From Anisakis pegreffii (lineage: Eukaryota; Nematoda; Chromadorea; Rhabditida; Anisakidae), in assembly GCA_035041965.1 (NCBI GenBank), contig JAPYMA010001053.1:57057-121056 (forward strand): a DNA stretch of 64,000 nucleotides, given 5' to 3'. The notes beneath the pieces were generated by a model, which was given only the letters and a program-made list of their open reading frames with translations, made no database searches and was not told where the DNA came from. The translations under genes were made by a program, and so were the position numbers. Each line of letters opens with the position of its first letter. Position 1 is the stretch's first letter. Shown here piece after piece: positions 40,289-53,486 of the stretch.

Positions 40289-40354
40289 GCCGTTTTGGCC
40301 CAATCCGCTCTACGATTAAAATCCGTTTTGGTCCTATCCACTCTAAGACTAAAG
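40289..40354. repeat. 33-bp tandem duplication
   Basis: Two adjacent 33-bp units share CCGTTTTGG(C/T)CC(A/T)ATCC and the following CTCTA..A.TAAA; a handful of substitutions separate them. It lies just after the GC-rich patch at 40.05-40.25 kb. Confidence 0.85.
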
Positions 40355-43321
40355 TTATTTTATTCCCTTTTCTTGCTTTCTCGTAAAAGTGCTTTTCTAT
40401 TCTCCTAGAAACGAACAAGAGGAGAATGGGAGCAAAACAGTTTAAGTGGAACATGGACATCATCATGCCAGTCATCGCTGCTGACCTTCCTTGATAGGCT
40501 CTCTGCTGGATAATGACTGAACAAATAACCTCGCATTTTGCCGTAAACCAATGGTGATGTTTTCAGTCGTGATTAAACTTCCGTACTGATCAATGATTCC
40601 AGAGAGGGTCATTCACATGAGCTGTTCTAATAATATTCATCACCATGCACAGTTCATTGTCACTGATAAAAAGCACAGTAAGAGCAATACGAAAATATAC
40701 AATAATAGCACTTCTAAAGCAACCACCTTGTGAACATACAAGGTCGTAATAAGCAAACACTATGCAAATGAATTTGAAGTTGCAAATGACAAGAATTAGA
40801 TAGTTCATAAGGAATCGATAAATTTGATATGAAAGTAGTTTTTTACCTAAAGATTCGATAATGCATCTGTTAATGAAACAAATTCATAGAATAATGTTGG
40901 AATTTTCGGTAGTATTACGGTTGTGTAACTGTTGTTTAGCAGGAAGCATCGCAAGTTGGGATTGTCAAGCACTACAGAAAGATCAAAAAGAGTGCAAAAC
41001 TAATCGTGTGACTTGCTTCACGAGGACATCTATTTCATTCAGACACACACTTTCAATAAGTAATTTATGCATTAATCAGGCTCGAATCCTTGAAAACTAC
41101 TCATATCCGTGTTATCATCTCCCCAATACGACTTCCTTGTCGAGAATTACTACCAATTTCGACAGTTGAACGGATGCAAGAACAAATCCGTCTCTAAACT
41201 GATTGATCGTGAGTTCAATTCAAAATATCCACGAAGAAAAGTGATCATCAATATTCTGGATAAAAATTCATCGAAGATCATTGCTGATCAAACAAAAAAT
41301 GAGAATCAGGAGTGAAGTCAAACCCTCCTCATCACTTCGATGCTTTGCAAGATTCGCATTTTCACCAATTCAAATGTTTCTAGGTGTGCAAATGGCGAAA
41401 TGGTATAACGAATCAATTGACTCAAAATTTCCAAGAAAGAACAGAAGAATGAACCAAGAATGATCGCTATGCTAATGCAATTCTCCTGATCTGAATCGGA
41501 AAGATGCGTCATTGTTGCTTTGTCACCGAAATTTCTCTTTCAAAAGAGCTCTGTTCACAAGACGGTATCAGTGATGTGATTGGGATTGACACATGTTTCA
41601 CATAGGCAGAGCCGACCAACTTTTGCGTGCGAGTATGTCATATCTTAATTCTAAGAATTATCAGTCATTCGTTCATTCGTTTTGATAACATATTTTTCTT
41701 GCTTCATTTTCTGCTTGAATAATCGCTAATCAACCTCCAAGTTCGTTAGCTGCAACATTATCGAATGACTGAGACACTTACAGAAATATTCTGGGCATAC
41801 TTGTTCGTAGTTTGAGTTTTTTGTCCAAAATAATTATCACTAGCCTTGCAGCAACTCAGTGAAGTGACAATAATCACATCAATGGATTGTGTCTTTACAA
41901 AATAATTTTAGGATTTATCGCCGAAATTGTTGGTCTCACCTCAACACTTTAATTCAATTCGTTCACTCGACCAAATGAATTTTCGTGGCTTCTGAGCATC
42001 AGTATCGGTTCTTGTTTCGGTTCGAATTGGCTAATTTGACAATGCAAATTTTGACTGAGGTTGACCATTATGAATGATCAGTTAACTTCATACTTATTTT
42101 GTTATCGTTTAAACTAACAAATAAATGAGTTCGAAACCGACAGATTGAATAAAAGATTTCCAAAAAAGATGGTCGCGTAGGCAATTTCAGTATTCATGAA
42201 AGACGGTGGTCATATGTTCCGAACCTCTTTCGTAAAGAGACGAATGTTAATTTTTACCTGTCCACCGTTGTCTACATACCTAATGATTGCCTGTTAAGCA
42301 TACTTAAGCAAATGTCGGTTTTGTATCCATGCACTTTAAGCGAACATTGGGCGTGTCATGCCCCGATCACCGCCCATATCCGCTCAACTCTCGCCCCTTT
42401 ATCACGCTATATAAATTGACTTAATAAGTAACCGCAACTCGAGTTTATATCAAACTAACTCCCTCTAAACCTCAACAGTTCATGTCAAACGGTACTCTCT
42501 AGTATGATGATCAATCTCATCAGTAGGTTTGAATAAAGCTAGCTGAATGCATGCCTCTCATTCCGTTCATGTATTTGATCAGACCAGAATAACTCAGAAA
42601 GAAATTATGAAATTCTCTCTCAGCTTTTTGGACATCTTCAATTAAACTTATTATAGTACTTCTGAATTCAACAATCTCAGTTCAGTCCTCCTAAGGAAGA
42701 AGAGTATAACTGCTTCTGCTACCTAACATTACCTTTCTGAAGTGATATGAATCTGAGACGAGGACAAAGTAGGCGTGACATGACTGCCGTCAGTATGCTT
42801 GAAGATTTCTGTCACATTCAAGTTTCCTCGAATGACCAATTAATGACAAGAAGATTTTTCTTCGATTCATTATGAGCATGAGCGAGATACGCAACTAAGT
42901 TGTGCCAGCAGGACAATCTGACGAATTCTCATTTATCATTTAAAGAACAATCTCTCAGGAATATTCTTATTTGTGTGAAATGCAGCAGCCTCTCTTCCAA
43001 TCGTTCAATATGCTTTCACTCATCCTAATTATTTAAATTCACAATATTTCATCAGAACTTTCAGTTATGATGAAAAGCGTCAACCACTTGCTACAAAAAT
43101 TCATTCTTTCTGGTGCGCAAAACTGTCATTTCAAGGCGTGCTCGCGAAATTTCACTAATTTCAAAATTATTACACGAGCGCAATAACTGCAAACCACTTG
43201 GGATATATCTTTAAAGTTGTTCAGCTACAGCGTTCTATTTTTTCCCGATCACAATCATCAATGAATACCATCGTTTACAATTGTATCGAATGTATGCTGA
43301 TTCAAGAATGATTCTGATTTT

Positions 43322-43324
43322 CAG
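43322..43324 (+). promoter_or_regulatory. Probable trans-splice acceptor for the insulin-like gene
   Basis: GATTTTCAG ends at 43324, seven bases before ATG 43332. The spacing fits spliced-leader addition. Confidence 0.5.
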
Positions 43325-43331
43325 GTACAAA

Positions 43332-44172
43332 ATGAGCATTGTGTCCTTGACAAAACTCTTGCTGCAGTTGATCGTTATCATTCTGATATGTTCCACAAAG
43401 TCATCTGCTAAACGAAAGCTTTGCGGTGCTGCGCTGCAATCGCATTTGATTCGTGTTTGCACATTCGCTTATGAACGAACACCGTGTTTCAGTTCCAAAT
43501 TTCCACGATCCAATTCAGTTCGAAGTGAGTTCTTCTATGTTTCATTCCTTCCATCTGCCATCGCATCACTTACAATTCATTATGTGTTCTCTTAACAAGT
43601 CGCGGCTGATAGAATTACCATTTTCATAATTTGTGGATGTTTCCATTCCTGCCGCGATTACCATTATTGTTTTCTCCCTCAAAAGTAGACATTATGTACC
43701 ACGCACAGACTGCTCATCCAGGTTGGCGAAAAAAGGTGTTGATAAGAGCTCAATAAAGGACTTCGATGAAACTTCGTTCACTCGTGATGTGATTTCCAAT
43801 GCACAAAAAATTCTGCAATAGCTAACTTATTCGTCGCATCATTAACACTTCCATTAAGTCACGTCCAATAATCACATTTCAACTATCTAATTGTTGTCTA
43901 GTGAATCATTAGTTGAGTAGATTTTGAAGTGAGCTAATCGCATTTGAAGTTGAGCAAATAACAGTGATGATCACCTTGTAATGTTTACGACTGATTCAGG
44001 TAGTGGTGCGAGGGCCTTCACTGGAATAGCAAATAAATGCTGTGAAGAAGGCTGTACGATACTGGATATGAGGGCAACGTGTTGCTTCAGGTTGTCCTGT
44101 CTGAGGAGATGCTATCCGAATTCTGGATATGGACGTCGCTTTAGAGCTGAGGATGACGTTAAAATCGTTTGA
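43332..44172 (+). CDS. Insulin-like peptide precursor (nematode type, no C-peptide)
   Basis: Secreted ligand expected to act on a DAF-2-type insulin receptor. Exons 43332-43524 and 44000-44172, phase 1, 121 aa. Residues 1-26 are a signal peptide. The B chain has LCG at 30-32 and Cys31-x11-Cys43, the same spacing as insulin B, plus a third Cys at 52 (ERTPC). A short basic linker (KFPRSNSVRSSGAR) joins directly to the A chain, GIANKCCEEGC...CC. There Cys78, 79, 83 and 92 keep the insulin C-C-x3-C-x8-C spacing and Cys93 is extra. Eight framework cysteines imply four disulfides and a missing long C-peptide, as in C. elegans beta-type insulins. The tail after Cys93 (with Cys98 and Cys102) is unusual. 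A donor-like AGGTTGTC at about 44093 could splice it away. A stray open frame lies in the intron (43736-43820). Confidence 0.85.
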
Positions 44173-44993
44173 ACTGGTCTGCAGCATCTATCCGATGTAA
44201 TGACCAAACATGAGCGATTTGCGGAATTTACTCTGAATCGCTCTGAATCTAGCTGATATTTGCTGAGTTTTGCAGTGTTATCAGCAACCTTGTAGATCTC
44301 ATTCGTAGCTATGATCGGCAGTATATGAATTGAATTCATCACTTCACTAACTATTCATTTGTCATTCTGTCTACTATTACATTTCTTCTGTATCGATCAG
44401 CTGTTACTGTAATAATTAGATTCATGGTTCGTGAGCAGTACATATTTGTAAAATAATTACTTACTTGTTTGTTATTTACTTTACATTGATTTCAAACGCT
44501 TTATAGATCATTTCCTATAACGATACGTCTTTAAAAGGATTGCCAAACAGCTGAAGGGCTGCAAAATTGTTCGGGTTTTGTTCCAAGTCATTGATAATTG
44601 TCAGTTGAATGTTCGTGTGTCTGTAAATATGTGACAGCATCTTATAACGATGTTGAATCGTGTAAATTTATTTGTTGTATCGAGAATCGGGTAAATTTCA
44701 TTCTTTGACTTTATTTCAATTTCTTCATTCTTATCGAATAAATATTTTACTCTCCCAGATAATGGTAAAATGGTGAATACGATTCGAATGTCGCATCAGA
44801 ATTGTAAATCTGTTGCCATTTTTTATTTGATCGTGAACCATCTACTGTTGACTGATAAGGGGTTATTAAAGCAAAAGCTTTTTTTTAAATATCAAGCTGG
44901 TACAGAGAACACCAGAAGTGTTATATTACGCCATCAGTAACTCAACGGTCAGCATGAGGAAGAACGTCTACATTCTTGATCGGGATTTACAGA

Positions 44994-45095
44994 TACTTCA
45001 CGGGATTCACAAACACCCCAAACATGCAAAAACTTCACGTTAAGAAATGTTTCATGAGAACCCATCAAAGTGAAAAAATGAATTGTTGAGTGTTG
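44994..45095 (+). repeat. 102-bp direct repeat, copy 1
   Basis: Aligns without gaps to 45647-45748, with 12 mismatches by hand count (about 88% identity). It begins TACTTCACGGGATTCACAAA and ends GAATTGTTGAGTGTTG. The flanks outside the 102 bp do not match well. Confidence 0.85.
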
Positions 45096-45646
45096 GAGGC
45101 AAAATTATCCATGATACCAAAGAACAGTTGGGCGCACTGCAATATTTTGGCATTCTGAAACATCGTTAATGCTCCTCGAAATGTGCGTCACTAATTTACT
45201 GAGTGGAATCACAAGAATCGAACAGAGCTTAAATCATGGAGTTGAAGTAATAGTGATGAGAAATGAGCTGTATCATCAATCAAACAGTCGTGCATTCAGA
45301 AAACAGCAAGAATTTCCAGTGAGACAACGGAGGATATGAGATCATCAACTATAATTTTTGACGGTCTTCGGAAACGCTTTGCAAAGCAAAATCTTAAACA
45401 AAAATCTATTCGTTTTTTTGCAAAAGATTTTTTTTTGCAGAACAAAATCTATTTGTTATTCTTTCAATTGCTGTATCTTTCTCTTGGTCATGATATCATA
45501 CACTTTCTCGTCCCTGAGTACATAATATGTAAGTACATCTTAAGTACCATGTACTTATTGTTGAATGCCTTTCGTAGCCTAGTTTCAACTAACAACAATC
45601 GATCTCCAAACAACTGAATGTATGTTTTCATTTGGATTCACGTGAT

Positions 45647-45748
45647 TACTTCACGTGATTCACAAATACCTCAAATATATAAAAACTTCACGTTACGAAA
45701 TATTTCATGAGAACCCATTGAAATGAAAAAATGAATTGTTAAGTGTTG
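45647..45748 (+). repeat. 102-bp direct repeat, copy 2
   Basis: Second copy of the repeat at 44994-45095, same orientation, start-to-start distance 653 bp. The DNA between them has no recognisable coding content. Possible ends of a small mobile element, or two dispersed repeat copies. Confidence 0.85.
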
Positions 45749-48700
45749 TCACCAATTATAAGCTACAAGGCATGGAGTGACCGGTTTCTTGGGCTGTATA
45801 TAAGTGATCAAAAGTGTTTCAATTGTTCATATTTAAAGAACGTGGAATTGCTGCCTTCAAAAGATACCAGAGTCAAATCATTCACAGTGTATCGAGCGTT
45901 CGAATGAATATTAAAGCAAAAGAAATCAAGCATTTGACTATTTCTTGTTCATTAGTTGTTCAGTTGTTCATGAAATGTTCATTAAACAGATATCCGCAAT
46001 AGTTGTTCTTGTTCATTCAATGGAGAATTGAAAAAGCTAAGAGAATCATTTGGGCTGATGTAATTGAGAACCAACAACTTGACGTGGCGTTCACTGACCG
46101 AAGAGTCTCATTCTGCAGCAGAAATTTGTTGGCTGTCCGTAATTTGGCTGCGTATTTGCTCATCCATTCAATCATCAACCTCAGAAAATGTGAGCAGTGA
46201 GATGGAGTGCACTAATTGTGACGTGCAATTGCAAATCAGCACTATATTCAGCTCAAATCACCATAACTTCTTGTTTTCAAATGAATTATCGTCAGATGTC
46301 TTCATCAAAATGCTTTCTCGAACATTTCACTTTTATAGATCAGCATTTGTCTACTGAACAAAGTGATCTCACGTGACTGCCAAGAATGAACTACTCATCA
46401 AGTCAACCTACCTCATTCGCATATTCTCGTCATCTTGAATCGACTATGAATGAACCATTATCATTTGCACTCTGAATGCTCTCGATGTGTCCTTTTCAAG
46501 TGCAAATCAGCGAGCATTATTCAGCGCTTCAAGACTCGTGATTTTTGATGTGTAATCGGCAGTTTTTGCACATCAGAGATGATCACATCCTTTGCATTTA
46601 GTTGGATACGCAGACGTCATCGAATCGTTAACATTCTGCCTCCTCCTTGCATACTAACAACCAATATCAGAGCAGTTCAACTGTGACGAGAATAAAAAGA
46701 TTCAAACATTGTTTTTGATGTTTTTAACTGTTTTGCCTTCATGCGAGATGAAATCAGAAGCCACAATACATCACTATTGAAGCTTCAATATATGAAGCCG
46801 AAATTTCGTCACCAAAACATTAATGGGCAGAATCACCATATTCTAGCTGTAGCAATTCGATGTGCTTTTATCAACTGCATCAGATTTTTGGACGCATATC
46901 CGTTCAAAGTGCGCATGACAAACGAGGGCAGAAAGGTGCTATTCGGAAAGGGAAGTGTGATCTGAGCCTTTTTTAAGTGTTTGCCGCTACCGCCCATCAA
47001 ATTGCACTATGTTACTTCCTTAACATTGCATTGCCATGACAGGATCACATTTTTAATTAATAAAGACTCTCATCAAATGATACTGCAAAACAATTCGGAT
47101 GTAGTTTTCGATAATAAGCTGTAAAGGTTAAACGGTGAAGGGCAAACTGAGAAGCTTTAAAGGTTGAATCATCCCAACTGATCTAATCGCTGAATGAGCA
47201 AAAAATGAATAAAGATGAAAAGTCACTGAATACCACGCTAGCTGTTATCTGTGAATGAATAACAAAGTTATTGTTTACCTAAAACATCTCACGCATTTCA
47301 GTGAAAATGGGTATGACAAACGATGTATTGATGAACAACTCGGATCAGTCTTCAATTCTTGACTGACTTGAACCATTCAATCGCACAGAATATACACATC
47401 TGCGGATTGAAATTAATCGCTATCTCAACATTCACCTCAATTATCAGATGCTAATTTCGAAATAATTTCTCAAAGTGGTTCGATAAGCATAGAAAGTACG
47501 TTAAGAATATTTCAGCAATTTTAATACAGTAAGTGACTTGCGTAGAACGATCCTTGCTAGATGCTCGTAGTCGGATTTGCATTGTCTGATATATTGCTCG
47601 AAGCAAAACTATCATAACAAATCGTATTCGTTGCCTCGAACGCAGACAGCTCAACAATCTTTTCGAAAGCTGTTAATGACAAAACTAGTTGATATGCTTC
47701 CTTCTCTTCGCCTCGCAAAACGCCAGCTGCTATTTCTAAGCTCAATGAATCTGCTTTCGTGTATCACCAAATCACAAGAAATCTAAATTTTTATAAATTT
47801 GCCATCAAAAATAGTTTTTGTTTAAAAGAGACTAATTTTTATTCTTAAACTAGAGAGTCTATCGATGAAGCCATCAAAAACATTCGACTTGTTCTAGTCC
47901 TGTAACTTCATTCCATCACTCTTCCATGAAAGCGTGGATCGTAAATTGCGGACGTTGTCTATTTGATGATTCGTGTGGTAATAATTCCCTGTCCTAAACT
48001 TTAGGATTTCCTTTAGGATAATTTCTGGTAAAGAAATAATAGAGATGTGTAGCATGAACAAAGGGAACGGGTCAAAGAGGTTCAACTGAAACTAGGATTA
48101 GAAAGTGATCGGTCTTTGGATGGGGATCCCGTCCCCGTAAATGGAAACTGAGATGGCGAGGGATGCTGTGAAATGTAACGTCCATCGTTGGTTTCACGGA
48201 AGAGCATCGCAAGTTTCCGTCTTCTAGAAATGAATGAATGCACGCATATTATATTGAGTACAATACTTGGTAATGCCTGCTGTAAAGTGCCAATAAGGCG
48301 ACTTCGCAAATCGCGATGTTTGCATATATTCTGCCATTTAGCTCAATCGTCAGCTATCACACTCGCAGATTGTATCCATTTTGGACTATTCTATATGGTG
48401 TCGATACTTCGACCATAAAATAACGTTGCTGCTTTCATTATCTTATCAAATCCAGCAATTCCAAGATCGGTTTCAATTCGATTTTTAAAATCTATCGCCT
48501 TCTACCTCTTGACTGTTTCCGCTTTGGAGACGATTCATGCAGAGGCGATACCTCCGCTATTTTATGGTTATCACGCCTAAAAATATGCTCAACAAGCTTC
48601 AACCCGTTTTCCTGCGATCTTTCAGATGGTTTGTCATGTGGCTGATGTTGCTCCTTCAATAATCCATTGATTGCTCCATATATTCCATCGTTTCCTTTCT

Positions 48701-51700
48701 TATCTCTCTATGCTATCCTATAATTTCATGTGAAGGTTTTGTGTTCGCGATGTTCAATTTCTTATTCGAAGGCTTTGTGAGGGTTCAAGTAGCATCTACA
48801 TACATCATAATCTATCATAATCGGAAATATATATGGCTGTTTGTTAAAACAGTGAAAATGTCAAAGACTATCCACATATGACGCTCAAAACGATAACGGC
48901 ATTCCAAAAGTTTCAACTATATTTTGGTTTCAACTATTTTTAGGTTCCCAATGCCTTCACTTCAATAGTCCCTCTATAAAAATTTCCCAGGTATTCCACT
49001 GTCTGATAATCATTCCTTTTAGAATCACACTATATCTAGACTATTTGGAATCACACCATTTGGAATCACACTTTCTAAAAATTTATATTACTGTTCACAT
49101 TTAATTATCGATTTTTAAATCAATCACTTAGGTGTATTTCATCTGTTCATATACTGCGTTATGAAGATCAGGAGTACCGTATTCAGAGGCATTCTTTTCG
49201 CGGGATAGTCCTGAAGCATGAGATCTTTTCAGGCTGTTGGACTCTCCAGATTTGCTGAATTTACAAACTCATACATCTTGTCGGATGATTTTGCGTTATT
49301 TTAGCAAATCAGCTTGATCTCTGAAACTTACAATTTCAGAGCAATCAGAGAAGTGAAGATAGCAGCAGTTCACCATCGTTTTTGCTTTCATTTTAATAAT
49401 CGATGTTTGGTGGAGAAATTCCCGAAGGAGGAACATAGAAAACAGGAGGAGGCTGAAGTAGTAAGCATCCTGCATTGCGAGACCTCAATTTCGGATTTTG
49501 CAAAAAAGAGGGAAGGAATCGGGATCCATCCCCCTCCCTCTCCTTTCCCTCCCTTCCCCGTTCTAATTGGAACTACGCGTTGGCGAAGTATCGCGTACTG
49601 CATAACAAATCGACATGTTATTTGCTTATGAAACTATACCACAACGGACAATGAATATGAACCTTGCTTTCACAAAAATCGTATAATTGTTTTCTGTATC
49701 ATTACCAGTGTTTTCATATTCTATTAAGTGCCCTATTCGTTAATCGAACAACTTAATATTGGATTTAAGAATCATCAGATTTCTAAGGTTATTCCTAGGT
49801 GGTAATCGTGTTATTCAGTCAAACAGTGATCTCTATAAACAATCCTATTTCCTCGCATGTTATTCAATATAACAACTAATTGGACAAGAGAATGCGACAC
49901 AATGAATGAACTTAGAGAGAGTTTCAAAATGGGCATTAATATCAAGACGAAATGACATCATATTATCGTTCAATTCATTTATCGAGTCGTGTCTTTCGCA
50001 ATCTCAAACGTTCCATTTCAATTAGATACAACAACGACGACTCTGCGTACAGTGCAACTTTAGATCATTTCTAGTTAGATAATATTACCAGGCAAAATAT
50101 AACTTAATATCTATCTGATAACATATCTCCATCACATATTCTTATTGCTATGTTAAACACCATTCAGTGGCGTGTCATGTATAGTATAAAGAAATAAATT
50201 CATGATAACTAGTGTAAGTCAGTTACAGGGGTGATTTACTGGTTCAAAAGTACGCGACCCTCTCAAATGCTTGATGTGAGAATAAGGTTGGAAAGGTTTG
50301 GATGCATTTCAGAACATCACATGATGATTGATAATTACACCGAATAGCAGGATATTGGTGCGATATTTTTGATGAAGGTGTAATCAATCAGACTGATCAT
50401 AGCGTAATTACATCACAATATGAGCATAGCTGCCTACCGCAGTTGGTAAATGTGTAAACAAGAGCGAGATTATAATGTAGAATTATCACTCAATAAAGAC
50501 ATTAGCATTTAATTGAAAGACTGGATTAGCATAAATTGAAATAGTGACTTCGCTATAATTGGAAATGTCGCAAAACAACAATTGCTAGACCAGTGGCTGA
50601 ACGAAACAATCATATGATTTGTGACAGACATTCCTTTTGATTCATCAAAACAAATGCTTCATTTATTCACTCAAAAAGAAACAGTGATTCTTATGCTATC
50701 CAAATAAAGCAGAAAACGCCAGGCTAAAGACTGTCCATGCGTTCTCTCGATAATAACGACCATATGGAAATGGAACAAAATGATGAATAAACAGAAATGG
50801 AACCGACAACAAAACTGAAAGGGAACAGAAAAAAATAAATGAACAGAAACGGAATGACAGATCTATGAATACATTGAATATGATGGGATAATATCGGAAT
50901 ATGAAAAGACAACAAATGACGTTTGTTGCAGGAGATGCAATTTGGTGATGATGTCGCGAGCGGTTTTGACAGAAATAGCCTGGAACTGACTGCTGATTTC
51001 GACGCAGTAGCGGTGATGTATAGATAATGTTGATGTTAGTGATGGACGATCAAGTTTATTGTTTCAGTGGGAAGATAAGGAGATCTTCTTGTGATGTACC
51101 CATGCCCTTTATTCTGCGAAGAGTGGGCAAATAAGATGACTGGTCAGTCGGTTAGAGCTGGTACTTGAGCATGTTGCTTACTGACAGGCCAGATTTTTAT
51201 GTTGATGTGTTTTTCGGGTCTCTTGACTGGTCGCTACCCGTGAGAGCGCTATCGTTGACATGCATTATGACTTCTTTTTGAAACCGCTAACACTATGGAA
51301 CGTGGCGATATTTATTTTGATATAAAGTGATTCATAGTTTTCATTTGAAGTTGAAATCGATCAAAAACATCACGATTGATCGATATTTGCTATTTTTGTG
51401 TGATCACATATATGGATCCATTTTTTGGCAGAGTTGAATGATGTTGGCAAAATTAGTTGGTGTGATCGCAGAAAAAGAACATTTCTCGATTTCGAGTTTT
51501 GAGGATAAGTTTTTGATTATAAACAAGACACTATGAAACTACTGATTTTGAAACAAGCTGGAATTGCGTTTGCAATCAACCACACCTTTTTTTCTGCAAA
51601 TAAAATTCACGCAAGTCAACTATTAGGTGACAAATAAGTGAAGGCTTCAAAAGCTTCTTCCGATGAAGCATCTGTTCTGGAGAATGAAACAAGTTAGTCA

Positions 51701-53486
51701 GTGCATAACACTTCGGTTGCTAGCTGACATCATTTGGCTATGAATCAGAAAATTTTAGATGTGATAGCAGCAATATAACTACTTGCAGGTATGATGCTCT
51801 GTTAAACGTGCCATCAGAACAATGTAGCTTGCTTTTCGCTGAATTAGGGAATGGTAATTTGATTGCACTAATGGTTCGAACATTTTAAAATGAAATGGAA
51901 AAAGCTAAGTTCAGAGAATGAACGAGTGCAAAAACCCCGCATGCGCTTCTCTCGAACGGAATTGTGCAAAGGTTATGTAAGCCAAATGAGTGCTTGATAA
52001 AGTACATGACCACCAAAGAACATGATGAAAGGCCAAATGTTCGTGGTTCATGCTCATATGATACTGTATAAAGTGCTAGCAATAAAGTACCACATCAACA
52101 GGTTAACTATCAAAAAACTATTCAGCAGAAAATGCCTCTGCCCAACGAATTAAGCTTTCCAGCATTCATCTATCTATTATTCATCGCTGATGCACTTTCC
52201 TCACACTCTTTTCTCAGATACACCTCTGTAACGCAATGAAAAGAATGGCACCAACGAAGACTTTACAGAAACAAAAGCGTGATGTCGGAAGTAATGACCG
52301 ACAATAAAACAATCGCAATTCAACAATAACTCATTAAATGTCACCGTCGTAAACATCCGAGTACACGACGATCGAATTATGACTGTCCTAAAACACTTTT
52401 GATGAGTTCCGATAATGAAATCGGTCTTACTATTAATAGACAGATTTCGAATAATATTAATTTAGTTCGTCGCAAATAAACATTCTTTGGTATTTTCGCG
52501 ACTTAATCAATGCGCAACTCAAGACGGCGTTACAATATGTGAATGACCTGAATGAGTAATCAATTGTGTTATTGCTTGTCACTCAAATGTCCTTTCCTCT
52601 TCAATTTGAACCAGTCAAATCTGTAGTGTACAATTAAATCGAATTATGACTGTGATAAAACACTTCGATAACACAACACATATATACTGACTCGTTTAGT
52701 GAACTTTTCGATAGGCGAATACGATTGCTGACATTGATGAATGGGGATATATTAGCGTACAATTTAATCAATCGAAATAAACAAATAAGATAGGTTGATC
52801 TTTTATAATAATGAGGTCGTTTACAGCGAAAATAAGCCTTTGTTTGATAATGTAATTATACAATTATAAAACACTGCACGCAATGTCATGAATGAATATT
52901 GTCCACAATCGTAAGTACACAAAGTTGTTTTCGTTATTGCTTCGCATATCAGTTAAAGTATCATAATAAATAGCCACTTCCTTTAACACTGCAACATTCT
53001 GGCAACAAATAAGGGCGTTTTCACAGTAGAATTTTATCCATCGGAATCGTTTTCTAATTACCACTGAACGTATTTTAGATCATAAACCCATTCGAATATA
53101 ATTTGCAAAGTGATTCATTTGAACTATAAGCAAAATTAATGGAGAAAGCGTTAGAAAATGTGCAAAACAATATTTAAAAAATATGTAAATTTTTATAGAC
53201 GCGCAATTTTCTAAATGTTATCAGATTGGCATCCATTACTACTGTAATAAGAGTTTACGCTGCGTGGTCGGCAAATGTTAGTTTCATCTTTAGTTCGAGG
53301 ACTTTTTCGTTTTGGCGTTAAAATATGGCAGTCTATTGATTGATTGTTGACTGTTCAATACTCGAAAATAAAGGGTTAATGGATTGCATTCTCTAAAATG
53401 ATGAGGTTCTACAAGCAAAACGATGTAATACCCGTGAAGTGGCACTTTCCAGGGAGGAATTCCTTACTTGTCAGTTTGGTTGAAAA

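Larger units (their letters stand above)
33031..43321. other. Gene-poor 10-kb stretch
   Basis: No gene model could be supported. A few frames look mildly membrane-like (37628-37813 +, 40590-40808 -) and are discussed separately. The 40861-41169 and 41109-41315 + frames contain Cys and basic residues, but no legal splice joins them. A run of 12 G occurs at 33540-33551. A locally GC-rich patch is at about 40050-40245. Confidence 0.45.
44173..53486. other. Gene-poor 9.3-kb stretch
   Basis: No gene model is supported on either strand. Frames are short, rarely hydrophobic, and lack phase-compatible neighbours. AATAAA at 44737-44742 might serve the insulin-like gene. Short local repeats include two copies of ATTTGGAATCACAC at about 49045-49075. 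The clearest structure is the pair of 102-bp direct repeats listed separately. Confidence 0.45.

Noticed and set aside
41079..41092. GGCTCGAATCC, resembling a tRNA T-arm
   Set aside because: No cloverleaf (acceptor stem, D-arm, anticodon arm) can be built around it. No tRNA or rRNA gene was recognised anywhere in the window.
40861..41315. Two overlapping + frames with Cys and basic residues, considered as a secreted-protein gene
   Set aside because: The second frame is closed just upstream by a TGA and no AG acceptor sits where a phase-compatible join would need it.
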